Positions 44,663 through 52,663 of a stretch of 64,000 nucleotides of DNA are shown here, one piece after another. Within the stretch, counting starts at the first letter, position 1, and every line of letters starts with the position of its first letter. Made by a program: the position numbers and the translations under genes. This DNA is from Verrucomicrobium spinosum DSM 4136 = JCM 18804. GTDB lineage: Bacteria > Verrucomicrobiota > Verrucomicrobiia > Verrucomicrobiales > Verrucomicrobiaceae. The stretch is taken from NCBI RefSeq assembly GCF_000172155.1, contig NZ_ABIZ01000001.1:5861105-5925104 (forward strand), written 5' to 3'. Under the pieces are notes generated by a model. It searched no databases. It had not been told where the DNA came from and saw only the letters and a program-made list of their open reading frames with translations.

Positions 44663-44814
44663 GACGCACTGACGCACTGACGCACTGACGCACTGACGCA
44701 CTGACGCACTGACGCACTGACGCACTGACGCACTGACGCACTGACGCACTGACGCACTGACGCACTGACGCACTGACGCACTGACGCACTGACGCACTGA
44801 CGCACTGACGCACC
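44663..44814. repeat. Tandem repeat, 19 units of 8 bp (GACGCACT)
   Basis: Nineteen consecutive units of GACGCACT, perfect except the last (GACGCACC). It ends two bases before the stop codon of the IF-1-like gene on the minus strand. Because 8 is not divisible by three and the unit has no stop in any frame on the minus strand, loss or gain of units would leave spurious reading frames open. The perfection of the copies suggests recent expansion by slippage. Confidence 0.95.
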
Positions 44815-44816
44815 GC

Positions 44817-45071
44817 CTACCGCCTCCATGCCGGAATCACCGGATGACTCACCTGCACGCCCTTCATGTCCTCCGGAATCAACCGTCCTTCGTCGAAATC
44901 GCAAAGCGAAAGCAGCACATGGTAGCTGTCGCCCGAGTTCAGTGGCGGGATGCCATCCAACCCCTGCGCATAGGCGATGATTTCCTTGCCGTTGGGCAGG
45001 GTAGCGCGGTAGGTGCGGTGCGTCAGCACTTCACGAATGGTCACGGGTGCAAGCAGGCGGATGTCACTCAT
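44817..45071 (-). CDS. IF-1-like (S1/OB-fold) small protein
   Basis: An 84-residue protein. VLTHRTYRATLPNGKEIIAYA followed by LNSGDSYHVLLSLCDFDEGRLI has the strand pattern of translation initiation factor IF-1 (compare its NGKEVIAHISGK and GDRVLVELSPYD...GRI). It lacks the basic residues that IF-1 usually shows around that region, so it is more likely a paralogue than the main IF-1. Its start codon overlaps the stop of the upstream S41-like gene as ATGA, which implies coupling. The long 8-bp tandem repeat begins two bases beyond its stop codon. Confidence 0.8.
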   Translation of the reverse strand: MSDIRLLAPVTIREVLTHRTYRATLPNGKEIIAYAQGLDGIPPLNSGDSYHVLLSLCDFDEGRLIPEDMKGVQVSHPVIPAWRR

Positions 45072-46267
45072 CGGCTGGGAGTTTGAGAAGAAGCAGGAGT
45101 TGGCGTCGGGGGCTGGGGCGGGGATGGCACAATCGGCTTCGCAGGGACGGCCTTCGGGATGTCCTCGCCATCGGCTTGATCGCTCGGCGGAGTGACCTGA
45201 GCAGCGTCCACTTCCCACTTTAATTTGAAGCCCGAAAGCATCGTGCGAGAGCGAACGAGATCCAGGGCACGCTGCACCACCACCTCACGAAGCTGGCCTT
45301 CATCTCCCGGCAGAGGCTGCCCCTGACTCTTGCGAACGTAGGCATCCACCTCGGGATTGTCACCCGAGACGAGTGCAGCCTCGTTAAACCGGGGACGCAC
45401 ACGGTCCATGACAAATGGCTTCATGGACTTGCCCCGGCTACCGGCGAACACCTTGCGCTTGTCCTCGGTGGACCCCACCAAAAAGTAGTGGGGCTCCAGT
45501 CCTTTACGAAAAGTGGAGCTGTCATCGGGCAGCAACAGCTCGGCGCTTGCGTAGCGGAGCATGGTCGCGTCATCCAGGCGGACATCGGTAAAGCGCACCA
45601 TGGCACCACGAGTTTTGGAGCCCACCAGAACGCTCTGCCCTTTTGCTTTCAGGCACGCGGCTACTGCCTCCGCCGCAGGACACGCATCATCATCCACCAG
45701 CACAATCACCTCCTGCGTCCAGATGGGAGCGCGCTTGGAAATGAAAAACTCCGCCTCATTACGGCCCATCTGTTTCATCTTGAACATGAGCTGTCCTTCT
45801 GGGAGGAAGCACTGGAGCATGAGCGCTGCCTCGTCGAACACGCCCGCGGTGGTGGCAGAGCGAAGATCGAGGATGAGTTGCTTGGCCTGCTTTTCCACCA
45901 GGTCAGCGAGGGCTTTCTCGAACAACTGACCTTCGCCCGGAGCGAAGGTGTCGGGACGAAGATAGGCCACGTCGGGTGCCAGGAATTCCGAGTGCACATT
46001 CGGCTCAGTGGGCACATCATGTTGCACCACAGGCTGTAACGAGGCCCCAAAGTGCAGGCGCTCCAGCAAGCCCTGCAACGCGGCGCGATTGAGTTCCTCA
46101 AACGTGAGATCGTCACGACGGATATAGTCCCGCCGCAGGATCTGAAAGGCCGACTGCACCCCGTTCTGGGGCAACTGATCCAAAAGCGGCCCCGCCGTGA
46201 GAGATGGTCTCGCAGCGACAAACAAGCCACTACAGACCAGGAATTGGGCGGTTGAGGACAGGCGCAT
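45068..46267 (-). CDS. S41 peptidase-like protein lacking the catalytic serine
   Basis: A 399-residue exported protein. A signal peptide (about 1-24, MRLSSTAQFLVCSGLFVAA) is followed by a helical region and a C-terminal-processing-protease (S41) core: VAYLRPDTFAPGEGQLFEKAL, LILDLRSATTAGVFDEAALML and VIVLVDDDACPAAEAVAACLKAKGQ, with VLVGSKTRG. In active enzymes the third block reads like TASASEIVA with the nucleophilic Ser; here the positions are occupied by Pro and Ala. No PDZ domain is seen. The tail is Pro-rich. It is probably a non-catalytic relative. The start is uncertain among three nearby ATG codons (46267, 46273, 46279). The downstream IF-1-like gene overlaps its stop. Confidence 0.75.
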   Translation of the reverse strand: MRLSSTAQFLVCSGLFVAARPSLTAGPLLDQLPQNGVQSAFQILRRDYIRRDDLTFEELNRAALQGLLERLHFGASLQPVVQHDVPTEPNVHSEFLAPDVAYLRPDTFAPGEGQLFEKALADLVEKQAKQLILDLRSATTAGVFDEAALMLQCFLPEGQLMFKMKQMGRNEAEFFISKRAPIWTQEVIVLVDDDACPAAEAVAACLKAKGQSVLVGSKTRGAMVRFTDVRLDDATMLRYASAELLLPDDSSTFRKGLEPHYFLVGSTEDKRKVFAGSRGKSMKPFVMDRVRPRFNEAALVSGDNPEVDAYVRKSQGQPLPGDEGQLREVVVQRALDLVRSRTMLSGFKLKWEVDAAQVTPPSDQADGEDIPKAVPAKPIVPSPPQPPTPTPASSQTPSR

Positions 46268-46537
46268 GGGCATCGGCATGCGCCATGATACGCGACAGAG
46301 TCCAGCCTGCCAGCAGCGAGTTCCACAGGGAGAGCCTGACATCCGTGAAAGCGATCCACCGCCGCCACCGCTTCTCCAGGCGAATCCCTGCTGATGACGG
46401 CTCGGACGCTCTGCATCACGCGAGACGCTCCCCGCTACTCTTCACATTTCTTAATTTTCACATTTTCCGGTGAATGGGATGGATGCAAATTCCGCCTGTT
46501 CACGACCCCTTCTTGTCTCCCCACCCCTCCCCTCCTC

Positions 46538-47110
46538 ATGTATCGCATCCTTCGTCCTGTGATCAGCGTCTTGGCCCTCACGATGGCCTTGGTTTCCTGT
46601 GAGACACCCGACTATGCCGGCCCCGGCCCACGTCCCGCCCCGCGGGTGCTCATACCTTCTGGGTTGAGCCAGGACGAGGTACGCTTCATGCCGGAGATTG
46701 AGGACGCCCTCATCCGCGCTGGCTACCGGCCCACGCGAGATCGGTCGGCGGAGTACCAACTGGACTTCGACGTCGATGACGGTCCGGTGAACGCGGACAC
46801 CCATCTTGTCCTCTCGCACGAAGGTTCTGAGGTGGCTCGCTCTTACGCACGAGTGGGAGGACCGCGCATCATCTTGCACAGGCAGGAGTTCATCCGGCAG
46901 TCCTTCGACAAGTGCCTGCGTGACTTCGAGTCCCAACTTTCCCGCGCCAGCGGTGGAGGCTATGGCGAGTGGCAGCGGCCGTCTGGCTCCTATCGCCAGA
47001 CTGACCGTCAGGTGTATGAGGATCGCGGCTACGACCGCGGTGGCTATGACCAAGACCGCTATGACACCTACGGCGGCCCCAGCCAGGGAGGCTACGAACG
47101 CCCCTATTGA
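46538..47110 (+). CDS. Putative lipoprotein with Tyr/Gly/Asp-rich tail
   Basis: A 190-residue protein with a lipoprotein signal (MYRILRPVISVLALTMALVS before Cys21, then ETPD). Asp-free residues after the Cys favour outer-membrane sorting, by analogy with enterobacterial rules. A middle domain (PSGLSQDEVRFMPEIEDALI, AGYRPTRDRSAEYQLDFDVD) resembles small envelope lipoproteins of the DUF4136 kind, though this is not certain. From about residue 150 the sequence is rich in Tyr, Gly, Arg and Asp (YDRGGYDQDRYDTYGG), probably disordered. ATG 46538 is chosen because it gives the signal peptide. Convergent with thiD. Confidence 0.75.
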   Translation: MYRILRPVISVLALTMALVSCETPDYAGPGPRPAPRVLIPSGLSQDEVRFMPEIEDALIRAGYRPTRDRSAEYQLDFDVDDGPVNADTHLVLSHEGSEVARSYARVGGPRIILHRQEFIRQSFDKCLRDFESQLSRASGGGYGEWQRPSGSYRQTDRQVYEDRGYDRGGYDQDRYDTYGGPSQGGYERPY

Positions 47111-47125
47111 GAAGGGTCAGCTACA

Positions 47126-47160
47126 GCCCTGAATCACCCGCACTGCGCATGATTCAGGGC
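47126..47160. terminator. Hairpin between convergent lipoprotein and thiD genes
   Basis: A perfect 11-bp stem GCCCTGAATCA / TGATTCAGGGC with a 13-base loop. It overlaps the last codons and the stop of thiD (stop at 47134-47136). No T-run follows on either strand, so it may act as an mRNA-stabilising or weak bidirectional terminator hairpin. Confidence 0.5.
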
Positions 47161-47943
47161 GTCAATTTCGGCACCGTCATGCTGCCAGCGGAAGTGTTGG
47201 CGGATGGCGGCAGTCACGAACTTTTTGCCCAGGGCGACTGCCTCTTCCAGCCCAAGTCCACTCCCCAACCCAGCAGCGATGGCTGCCGAGTAGGTGCAAC
47301 CAGTGCCATGAGTATGCACTCCAGAGATTCGCTCTCCCTCATACCAACGCACGAGCGTGCCATCCACCAGTAGATCCGGCGCGGCATCCCCGGCCAGATG
47401 ACCGCCTTTCATGAGAACGGCGACCCCATGTATCTTCGCAAGGGTCTGCGCGGCGGAGAGCATTTCCCCCCTCGAAGTGATGGCAGCTCCCAGCAACACC
47501 GCAGCTTCGTCCAAGTTGGGCGTGATGACCCTGGCCAGCGGCAGCAGATGGCCAATGAGCGTTTCCTCCGCATCCCGCTCCAGCAGTCGCCCGCCACTGG
47601 TAGCCACCATCACCGGATCCACCACCAAGGGCACCTCTGCTTGAGCCATCGGCTGCCAGGCTTCCACCACCGCCTCAATCTGTTTGCGCCCCCCTAGCAT
47701 ACCCGTCTTGGCAGCCGCCAGGGGCATTCCTTTTGCGAGAACCCGGATCTGTGCCCCAATGATGTCCGGCTCCAGGAGTTGGATGGAATCCACCACCGCT
47801 GGAGTCTCCGCAACCACACTCGTGATGGCGGTCATGCCGTAACACCCCAGCGCGGTGAAGGTCTTCAAATCGGCTTGAATGCCAGCACCGCCCGAGCAGT
47901 CAGAGCCGGCGATAGAGAGAACCACAGGAAGAGAGAAAGCCAT
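47134..47943 (-). CDS. thiD: Hydroxymethylpyrimidine/phosphomethylpyrimidine kinase
   Basis: A 269-residue ribokinase-fold enzyme that phosphorylates HMP and HMP-phosphate in thiamine synthesis. Family motifs are VLSIAGSDCSGGAGIQADLKTFTALGCYGMTAITSV (read in parts), AAKTGMLGG, VVDPVMVATSGG, VITPNLDEAAVLLG, VLMKGGHL and the catalytic anion hole HTHGTGCTYSAAIAA with its conserved Cys/Gly. The length is standard. No other thiamine gene is near and no TPP riboswitch was recognised upstream. A hairpin overlaps its 3' end. It is divergent from apaG with about 90 bases between the starts. Confidence 0.96.
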   Translation of the reverse strand: MAFSLPVVLSIAGSDCSGGAGIQADLKTFTALGCYGMTAITSVVAETPAVVDSIQLLEPDIIGAQIRVLAKGMPLAAAKTGMLGGRKQIEAVVEAWQPMAQAEVPLVVDPVMVATSGGRLLERDAEETLIGHLLPLARVITPNLDEAAVLLGAAITSRGEMLSAAQTLAKIHGVAVLMKGGHLAGDAAPDLLVDGTLVRWYEGERISGVHTHGTGCTYSAAIAAGLGSGLGLEEAVALGKKFVTAAIRQHFRWQHDGAEIDALNHAQCG

Positions 47944-48034
47944 AGGGTGAAACGCTCAACATGTCTTGGTTGCCACGGTTGCCAACTTTAACTCGTTCCT
48001 TTGCTTCCCAGCCAAGTGTGTGACATCTTCGACG

Positions 48035-48412
48035 ATGTCGATGACGTTTGTGGAATTGCCGGGGCTGACAGTGACGGTGGATCAGGTGCTGTATCAGCCT
48101 GAGCTGACCGCCCCAGTGGACCGCCCCCACCCTTTTGCCTATCATCTTTCGATTCACAACGATTCCGACGAATCCCTCACCATCGTAGGCCGCAAGTGGA
48201 TCGTGACGGACTTGCACGGCGGAGTACTGGTCGTGGAAGGGGAAGGCGTGGTGGGACACAAACCCCACCTGGCCCCGGGTCAGTCCTTCAGCTACAACAG
48301 CTTTCACGTCGTGCGGGAGCCCAGCACCGCCTCCGGCACCTTCTTTGGCCAGACCGATCACGGGCAGCCCGTGTATGTGAGAGTGCCCGAATTTGAAATG
48401 ACACCCCCCTGA
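48035..48412 (+). CDS. apaG: ApaG domain protein
   Basis: A 125-residue immunoglobulin-like beta protein. PFAYHLSIHNDSDESLTIVGRKWIVTDLHG, followed by VEGEGVVGHKPHLAPGQSFSYNS and ASGTFFG, matches ApaG over its whole length, including the G-x-G-V-V-G-x-x-P-x-L-x-P-G signature. ApaG is linked in other bacteria to cobalt/magnesium homeostasis and diadenosine tetraphosphate metabolism, but its molecular role is not settled. ATG 48035 gives the normal N-terminus; an in-frame ATG at 47966 would add 23 unrelated residues. It converges on the 5-formyl-THF cyclo-ligase gene with 8 bases between stops. Confidence 0.9.
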   Translation: MSMTFVELPGLTVTVDQVLYQPELTAPVDRPHPFAYHLSIHNDSDESLTIVGRKWIVTDLHGGVLVVEGEGVVGHKPHLAPGQSFSYNSFHVVREPSTASGTFFGQTDHGQPVYVRVPEFEMTPP

Positions 48413-48420
48413 ACCAGGGA

Positions 48421-49026
48421 TCAGACGGACCTGCGTCCTCCAGGCACATGCCAACCCGCCTCTGTGACGATCTGGGGCAGCAGGATATCATGCTGCTCGC
48501 AGGGCACTGAATCCAGGTATTGGATCTGAAAAGCCACGCCTACGGGACTTCCACGGAAACCAGGATGCCCCAAGATCCGGTCGTAGTGCCCTTTCCCACG
48601 CCCAAGGCGACTTCCCAAGTCCGCTCCGAAGGCCAGGCCAGGCACCAGAACAGTCCCCAGTTCCTCCACTCGCACCTCGCTCTCTGGAGTCTGCCGGGGC
48701 TCCAGCACACCCAAGGGTCCCACGACCACGTCCTCCACCCCATGCACGCGGTAGGGGGCCATGGTCTGCCCTTGAATCCCAAAAAGGGCCACCATGTAGC
48801 CCCGCTCAACCAACCAGGGCAGAAGCCGCAAAATCTCGGGCTCGTACTTCATCCCGCCAAAAATCGCCACCACCCCACCTGAATCCACCCACGATTCATG
48901 GGTGATAAGGTGTTGATAGACTGCGTCGGACCACCGCTTCCGCTCTTCCTCGCCGGTGGCGCGAAGCGTATCCTTCATGCGACGGCGGAGTTCGCCCTTG
49001 GTTTGCTGGATCGTTTCTTCTTTCAC
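48421..49026 (-). CDS. 5-formyltetrahydrofolate cyclo-ligase
   Basis: A 201-residue enzyme that converts 5-formyl-THF to 5,10-methenyl-THF with ATP. The N-terminal RRRMKDTLRATGEEERKRWS helix and the C-terminal block VLVPGLAFGADLGSRLGRGKGHYDRIL, with the ATP-binding GRGKGHYD, are diagnostic. The segment VAIFGGMKYEPEI corresponds to the folate-binding strand. It is divergent from the MBL-fold gene and lies close to dihydrofolate reductase (50151), giving a loose folate neighbourhood. Confidence 0.94.
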   Translation of the reverse strand: MKEETIQQTKGELRRRMKDTLRATGEEERKRWSDAVYQHLITHESWVDSGGVVAIFGGMKYEPEILRLLPWLVERGYMVALFGIQGQTMAPYRVHGVEDVVVGPLGVLEPRQTPESEVRVEELGTVLVPGLAFGADLGSRLGRGKGHYDRILGHPGFRGSPVGVAFQIQYLDSVPCEQHDILLPQIVTEAGWHVPGGRRSV

Positions 49027-49131
49027 GGCACAGAAAATGCGTTCCCGGAGCTCAGTGTTGTCTTGTCATCTTTCCTCAGAAATCTAAACTTTTCAAACGA
49101 GGGACGTCTTTGGGCGTCCAATCCCCTGCCA

Positions 49132-50145
49132 ATGCTCCACGACCTCCGATTCAGAACCGTTAACCCGTCCTCCCGCGAGCGTTGGCTTCCACGGTTTCGG
49201 TTTGGCAAGGGCGAGAACGACCGGGACACAGGTTCCAATGCAAACGGGAATGGAAATACGGTAGGATTGCTTCCCAGCAAAGGCTGGCAACAACGCAACT
49301 TGCAATTCCTGAGCGACATCCTCATTCCAACTCTCCTTTCCCCAAGACAACCCAGTGCCAGTTCCTCGCTGGTGACACACCTGGAGAAGAATGAAACCGG
49401 GGTGACCTGGCTGGGGCATGCGGGATTCCTCCTGCAGATGGGCGGCAAAAACATCCTCGTGGATCCGAACTGGGCCCTCTGGCACGGCCCGGTGAAGAGG
49501 GTGCGTCACCCTACCCTGCTGGCACCGGCATTGCCATACATCGATCTGGTCCTGATCACCCACGCCCATTTTGACCACCTCCACATTCCCAGCCTGCGGT
49601 CCATCGCTGCGGGTCAGCCGGTGGTGGTGCCGGAAGGAGTGGGCAGCGTGGTAAAGAACTGCGCCTTCAGCAAGGTCATCGAACTGGACTACTGGAGTTC
49701 CTACGACTTCGGCGATCTCAAGGTGACCTTCACCCCCACCAAACACTGGGGAGCCCGCTACATCCACGACACCTACCGGAAATTTGGAGGCTATCTCATA
49801 GAGGGCAGCGGGCAGACCATCTTCCACTGCGGCGACAGCTCGATGTTCGATGGGTTTAAGGAAATCGGGAAACGGGCCGAGATCGACGTGGCACTCATGC
49901 CGATTGGAGCCTACCAGGCCCCCAGCGGAAGGCCTGTGCACATGAACCCCGAAGAAGCCATGGCAGCCATGGAGATGATGGGAGCCCAGCACCTCATCCC
50001 CATGCACTACGGGACTTTCCCACTTGGAGGAGAACCCATCGCGGAACCTTCGATCCGTCTGCTGGCCTCTGCCAAGCAGCTTGGGCGGGACAAGTTCGTC
50101 CACGTCATGGATGAAGGGCACCCGGCGGTGTTTTCGCTTGCTTGA
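49132..50145 (+). CDS. Metallo-beta-lactamase-fold hydrolase (NAPE-PLD/UlaG-like)
   Basis: A 337-residue zinc hydrolase. The core has VTWLGHAGFLLQMGGKNILVDP, the metal motif LITHAHFDHLHI (HxHxDH), PTKHWGARY, IFHCGDSSMFDGF with the bridging Asp, and the last ligand His in HLIPMHYGTFPL. The order matches the group containing N-acyl-phosphatidylethanolamine phospholipase D and UlaG. A variable N-terminal region (about 1-80, Arg/Asn-rich) precedes the fold. The substrate is unknown. ATG 49132 is chosen because earlier in-frame codons overlap the divergent cyclo-ligase gene. The dihydrofolate reductase gene begins within or just after its stop codon. Confidence 0.88.
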   Translation: MLHDLRFRTVNPSSRERWLPRFRFGKGENDRDTGSNANGNGNTVGLLPSKGWQQRNLQFLSDILIPTLLSPRQPSASSSLVTHLEKNETGVTWLGHAGFLLQMGGKNILVDPNWALWHGPVKRVRHPTLLAPALPYIDLVLITHAHFDHLHIPSLRSIAAGQPVVVPEGVGSVVKNCAFSKVIELDYWSSYDFGDLKVTFTPTKHWGARYIHDTYRKFGGYLIEGSGQTIFHCGDSSMFDGFKEIGKRAEIDVALMPIGAYQAPSGRPVHMNPEEAMAAMEMMGAQHLIPMHYGTFPLGGEPIAEPSIRLLASAKQLGRDKFVHVMDEGHPAVFSLA

Positions 50146-50150
50146 CCGGC

Positions 50151-50681
50151 GTGAAACCAGAACTCACGCTGATTGCCGCCGTTGACGAGAACCTTCTGCT
50201 GGCCACCGCACAGGGCATCCCTTGGAAGCTGCCGGATGATGTCGCTCACTTCCGGGCCTACTGCGCAGGAAAGTGGCTTCTGCTGGGGCGGCACACCTAC
50301 GAGGACATGACAGGCTGGTTCAAGCCGGACCAACACCCGCTGGTACTGACGTCCACCTGTGGCTATGAGCCCAACCCTGGTCGAGGCGTGGCCTCCGTAC
50401 CCCAGGCTCTGGCTCTCGCGGAAGCCGAAGGCCAGGAGGAACTGGTGTGCATCGGTGGTGGGCAGGTTTTTGCCACCGCCTTGCCGCACGCCACGCGGCT
50501 CGTGATCACCCATATCAAACACATCTTCGAGCCGGGCGACCAACCGGTGTATTTCCCTCCAATATCCGCCGATGCCTGGAGGGAAGAGCGTCGCCTCGAT
50601 CATGCAGTCGATGACCGACACGCGTGGCCGTTCACCTTTGTCGAGTATGTGCCCCGGGTGGAGGAGCAGCCAGAGGTCTAA
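50151..50681 (+). CDS. folA: Dihydrofolate reductase
   Basis: A 176-residue enzyme reducing dihydrofolate to tetrahydrofolate with NADPH. Motifs: LTLIAAVDENLLLATAQGIPWKLPDDVAHFRAYCAGK (read in parts; Trp, Pro and catalytic Asp present), LLLGRHTYEDM, and the NADPH-binding VCIGGGQVFATALPHATRLVITHI. GTG 50151 puts four residues before the conserved strand, the usual spacing; a TTG at 50142 that overlaps the preceding stop is the alternative. Translational coupling to the MBL gene is likely. Its stop overlaps that of the convergent Gre-like gene. Confidence 0.93.
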   Translation: MKPELTLIAAVDENLLLATAQGIPWKLPDDVAHFRAYCAGKWLLLGRHTYEDMTGWFKPDQHPLVLTSTCGYEPNPGRGVASVPQALALAEAEGQEELVCIGGGQVFATALPHATRLVITHIKHIFEPGDQPVYFPPISADAWREERRLDHAVDDRHAWPFTFVEYVPRVEEQPEV

Positions 50682-51157
50682 AGCACCGCCACCACCTGAC
50701 TCCTCTGGCCGGACCTTCCGCCAGGAAGAACGACCTGCGAGCCCACCTTTGCCCCTACAAGAAGCTGGCCCAGCGGGGAAGATGGAGTGATCACGAGGAT
50801 CTCCCTGCCTTCATGCTGCACTTCTGTTCCGCCCGCCGTGGGCCCTAGGAAATAGCAAGAGACGCCCTCTGGACCCGTGAGTTGGACAAGCGCCCCGAGG
50901 GCGGCAGGTTCGCCCGCTTCCAATGGCCGACACCTCAGGGCCCGATAGGCCACCAGCGCCTCCTCGGTCTCGGCCACCCGCATGGCCTGGCCCCGCGCAA
51001 GGTAGGAGGCTTCCAGACTGCGGGTGTCGTACTTGTTCTCGGCCCGGCTGCCTGGATCCGTCGCCGCAGCATAGGCATCCCGTGCGGCACGATGGTAGGC
51101 CTCCACCTGCGCGGTGAGCGCGGCAATGATTTCTTGAATGACGGCTTCTTTGTTCAC
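50678..51157 (-). CDS. GreA/GreB-family transcription factor-like protein
   Basis: A 159-residue protein. An N-terminal helical region (KEAVIQEIIAALTAQVEAYHRAARDAYAAA) carries ENKYDTRSLEASYLARGQA, a motif of the short Gre-like proteins. The C-terminal part (ALGALVQLTGPEGVSCYFLGPTAGG, SPLGQLLVGAKVGSQVVLPGG) has the GreA/GreB FKBP-like fold. Gre factors rescue backtracked RNA polymerase; whether this shorter relative does so is unknown. The only plausible start before the conserved helix is GTG 51157, without a clear ribosome-binding site. Its stop overlaps that of folA on the other strand. A CCCGGCA/TGCCGGG hairpin (51180-51201) lies just upstream. Confidence 0.8.
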   Translation of the reverse strand: MNKEAVIQEIIAALTAQVEAYHRAARDAYAAATDPGSRAENKYDTRSLEASYLARGQAMRVAETEEALVAYRALRCRPLEAGEPAALGALVQLTGPEGVSCYFLGPTAGGTEVQHEGREILVITPSSPLGQLLVGAKVGSQVVLPGGRSGQRSQVVAVL

Positions 51158-51264
51158 TTGAGAAGACGTGCCACATGATCCCGGCAGGAGCAAATGCCGG
51201 GAGGAGGCGGGGCCAAACAACCGGTCAGATTTGCCCCCTGTCCACAATTTGCCAGAGACACTCA

Positions 51265-52596
51265 CTACTGCATCGGCAGGGCAATCTCCGTGCGGCTGCC
51301 GTTGCGGGAAAGTTTTACCTGAACCCTGTCCCCCGGAAAACGGTTCTGCAGCAAATACCCCAGCAAAAGGCTCTCCGTCGTAAAAGAAGCCTTCCCGTCC
51401 ACTTCCAGAATGATGTCCCCCTTCTGGAAACCGGCGTTCTTCGCCGCGGCATGTTTTCCGTGGGCACCCAGCCCCTTGACCCGCAGAGCCATGCCTCCGG
51501 GTGCGAGCCCCAACTTCAAACGCTCCTCCGCCGGCAGCGTGTCCAGCGCCATCCCTCCCAATACCATGCCCCGCATGGGCCACGCACCCACACGACCAGA
51601 GATGTTGGCCTGGGCCCGCCAACCAGGGAAAAGCTTGAACTGTAGTGCCAGCTCCTGCCCGTTGCGACGAATCTCCATGGGCAACTCCACCGCGTCACCC
51701 GCCCCGTGCAGCACCCAGCTTACATCGGCGATCGACAGGATCGGCTGCCCGGCAAATTTCACCAAATCGTCTCCGGCCTGTAGACCAGCTTCAGCGGCGG
51801 ACGTCCCCGGAACAACCGTCTGCACTCTTGCAGCCTGATCCGGCGCGAGGAGAAAGCCCACCGTCTCTGCCGCAGGCATGGGGTAGATCCACTCTTCTGG
51901 CAGGGGCTTTTTCTGGTCCCGATGCCAGGCCCGGAAGGCATCTCCAATCTGATGGCAATGCACACAACTCTGCACCACTTTCCCCTGCCAGTTGAGATCG
52001 CGCTCATACCGGCCGGCGAGCAAAGGAATCTCCAGCGGAGATTTGAAGGGCAGCGGCTTGCCCTGTTTCCCCAGCAGACTGGCCTTGTTGGCCGGATACC
52101 CAGAGTGCAGCTTCAGTGCCCCCTCCAACATCCGCAAGTAGCCGGAAACGGAGCTGTCCGCAGCATCCTTCTGATGTGTCCACGATCCGTAGCGACCATA
52201 GAGCGTGCCGTCACCATTGAAGATCAGCGTGGAGAAAGAGAGATCGTAATCGAACTGGAACACCTGAAGATCCAAGGCGTTTGCATTGATCAGCCGCACA
52301 CAGACAAACTGGTCCAGCAAAGGCTGCAATTCCTGCTCATCCATCAGAACGCGGGCGTCCAGACCCGCACAGGCGAGACAGGGGATGCACCTGAGGACCA
52401 CCAGCAGAGGCTTGCCCGTGCGTTTTGCCTCCGCGAACCCGCGATCCAGGTCGTTGTAGATCCAGCGGCCATCGTTCTCCCAGGTGGCACGGTCTTTTCG
52501 CACCGCGCCTTCACGATCTTTGACGGCCTCAGCCCTCAATCCCACCGCCGCTGCAATCAGGGCGCCAAGCACAAAAAAATGGCGATGCAATTTCAT
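51265..52596 (-). CDS. Exported thioredoxin-like / CxxCH haem-site / double PDZ protein
   Basis: A 443-residue exported protein with an unusual domain order. The signal peptide (about 1-22, ending GLRAEA) is followed by a thioredoxin-like domain (about 40-165: RGFAEAKRTGKPLLVVLRC, cysteines C70, C73 and C76 in CIPCLAC). A covalent haem site C211-V-H-C214-H follows. Two PDZ domains lie at about 245-330 (AARVQTVVPGTSAAEAGLQAGDDL) and 360-440 (AAAKNAGFQKGDIILEVDG). No protease domain is present. It probably acts in the periplasm, perhaps in redox handling or quality control of envelope proteins, but this is inference. Neighbours do not help. Confidence 0.87.
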   Translation of the reverse strand: MKLHRHFFVLGALIAAAVGLRAEAVKDREGAVRKDRATWENDGRWIYNDLDRGFAEAKRTGKPLLVVLRCIPCLACAGLDARVLMDEQELQPLLDQFVCVRLINANALDLQVFQFDYDLSFSTLIFNGDGTLYGRYGSWTHQKDAADSSVSGYLRMLEGALKLHSGYPANKASLLGKQGKPLPFKSPLEIPLLAGRYERDLNWQGKVVQSCVHCHQIGDAFRAWHRDQKKPLPEEWIYPMPAAETVGFLLAPDQAARVQTVVPGTSAAEAGLQAGDDLVKFAGQPILSIADVSWVLHGAGDAVELPMEIRRNGQELALQFKLFPGWRAQANISGRVGAWPMRGMVLGGMALDTLPAEERLKLGLAPGGMALRVKGLGAHGKHAAAKNAGFQKGDIILEVDGKASFTTESLLLGYLLQNRFPGDRVQVKLSRNGSRTEIALPMQ

Positions 52597-52663
52597 GCAC
52601 CGCCATTTTGCTTAAATCGAAAGAATAGTGCAACCACCGTGTGAGGCGGTCAGCTACTGCCCC

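Noticed and set aside
44663-44814. CRISPR or iteron origin
   Set aside because: The 8-bp units are directly contiguous, with no spacers, no AT-rich segment and no replication initiator gene.
44524-44904. Minus-strand frame encoding VSASVRQC repeats through the 8-bp tandem repeat
   Set aside because: An eight-base unit without stop codons opens all frames; the frame merely runs out of the IF-1-like gene region in the wrong register.
47944-48034. TPP riboswitch upstream of thiD
   Set aside because: The gap to apaG is about 90 bases and no CTGAGA-type or ACC-CTTTG-like conserved boxes were found.
48898-49131. Longer N-terminus for the MBL-fold hydrolase
   Set aside because: The extra codons overlap the start of the divergent cyclo-ligase gene and encode no family sequence.
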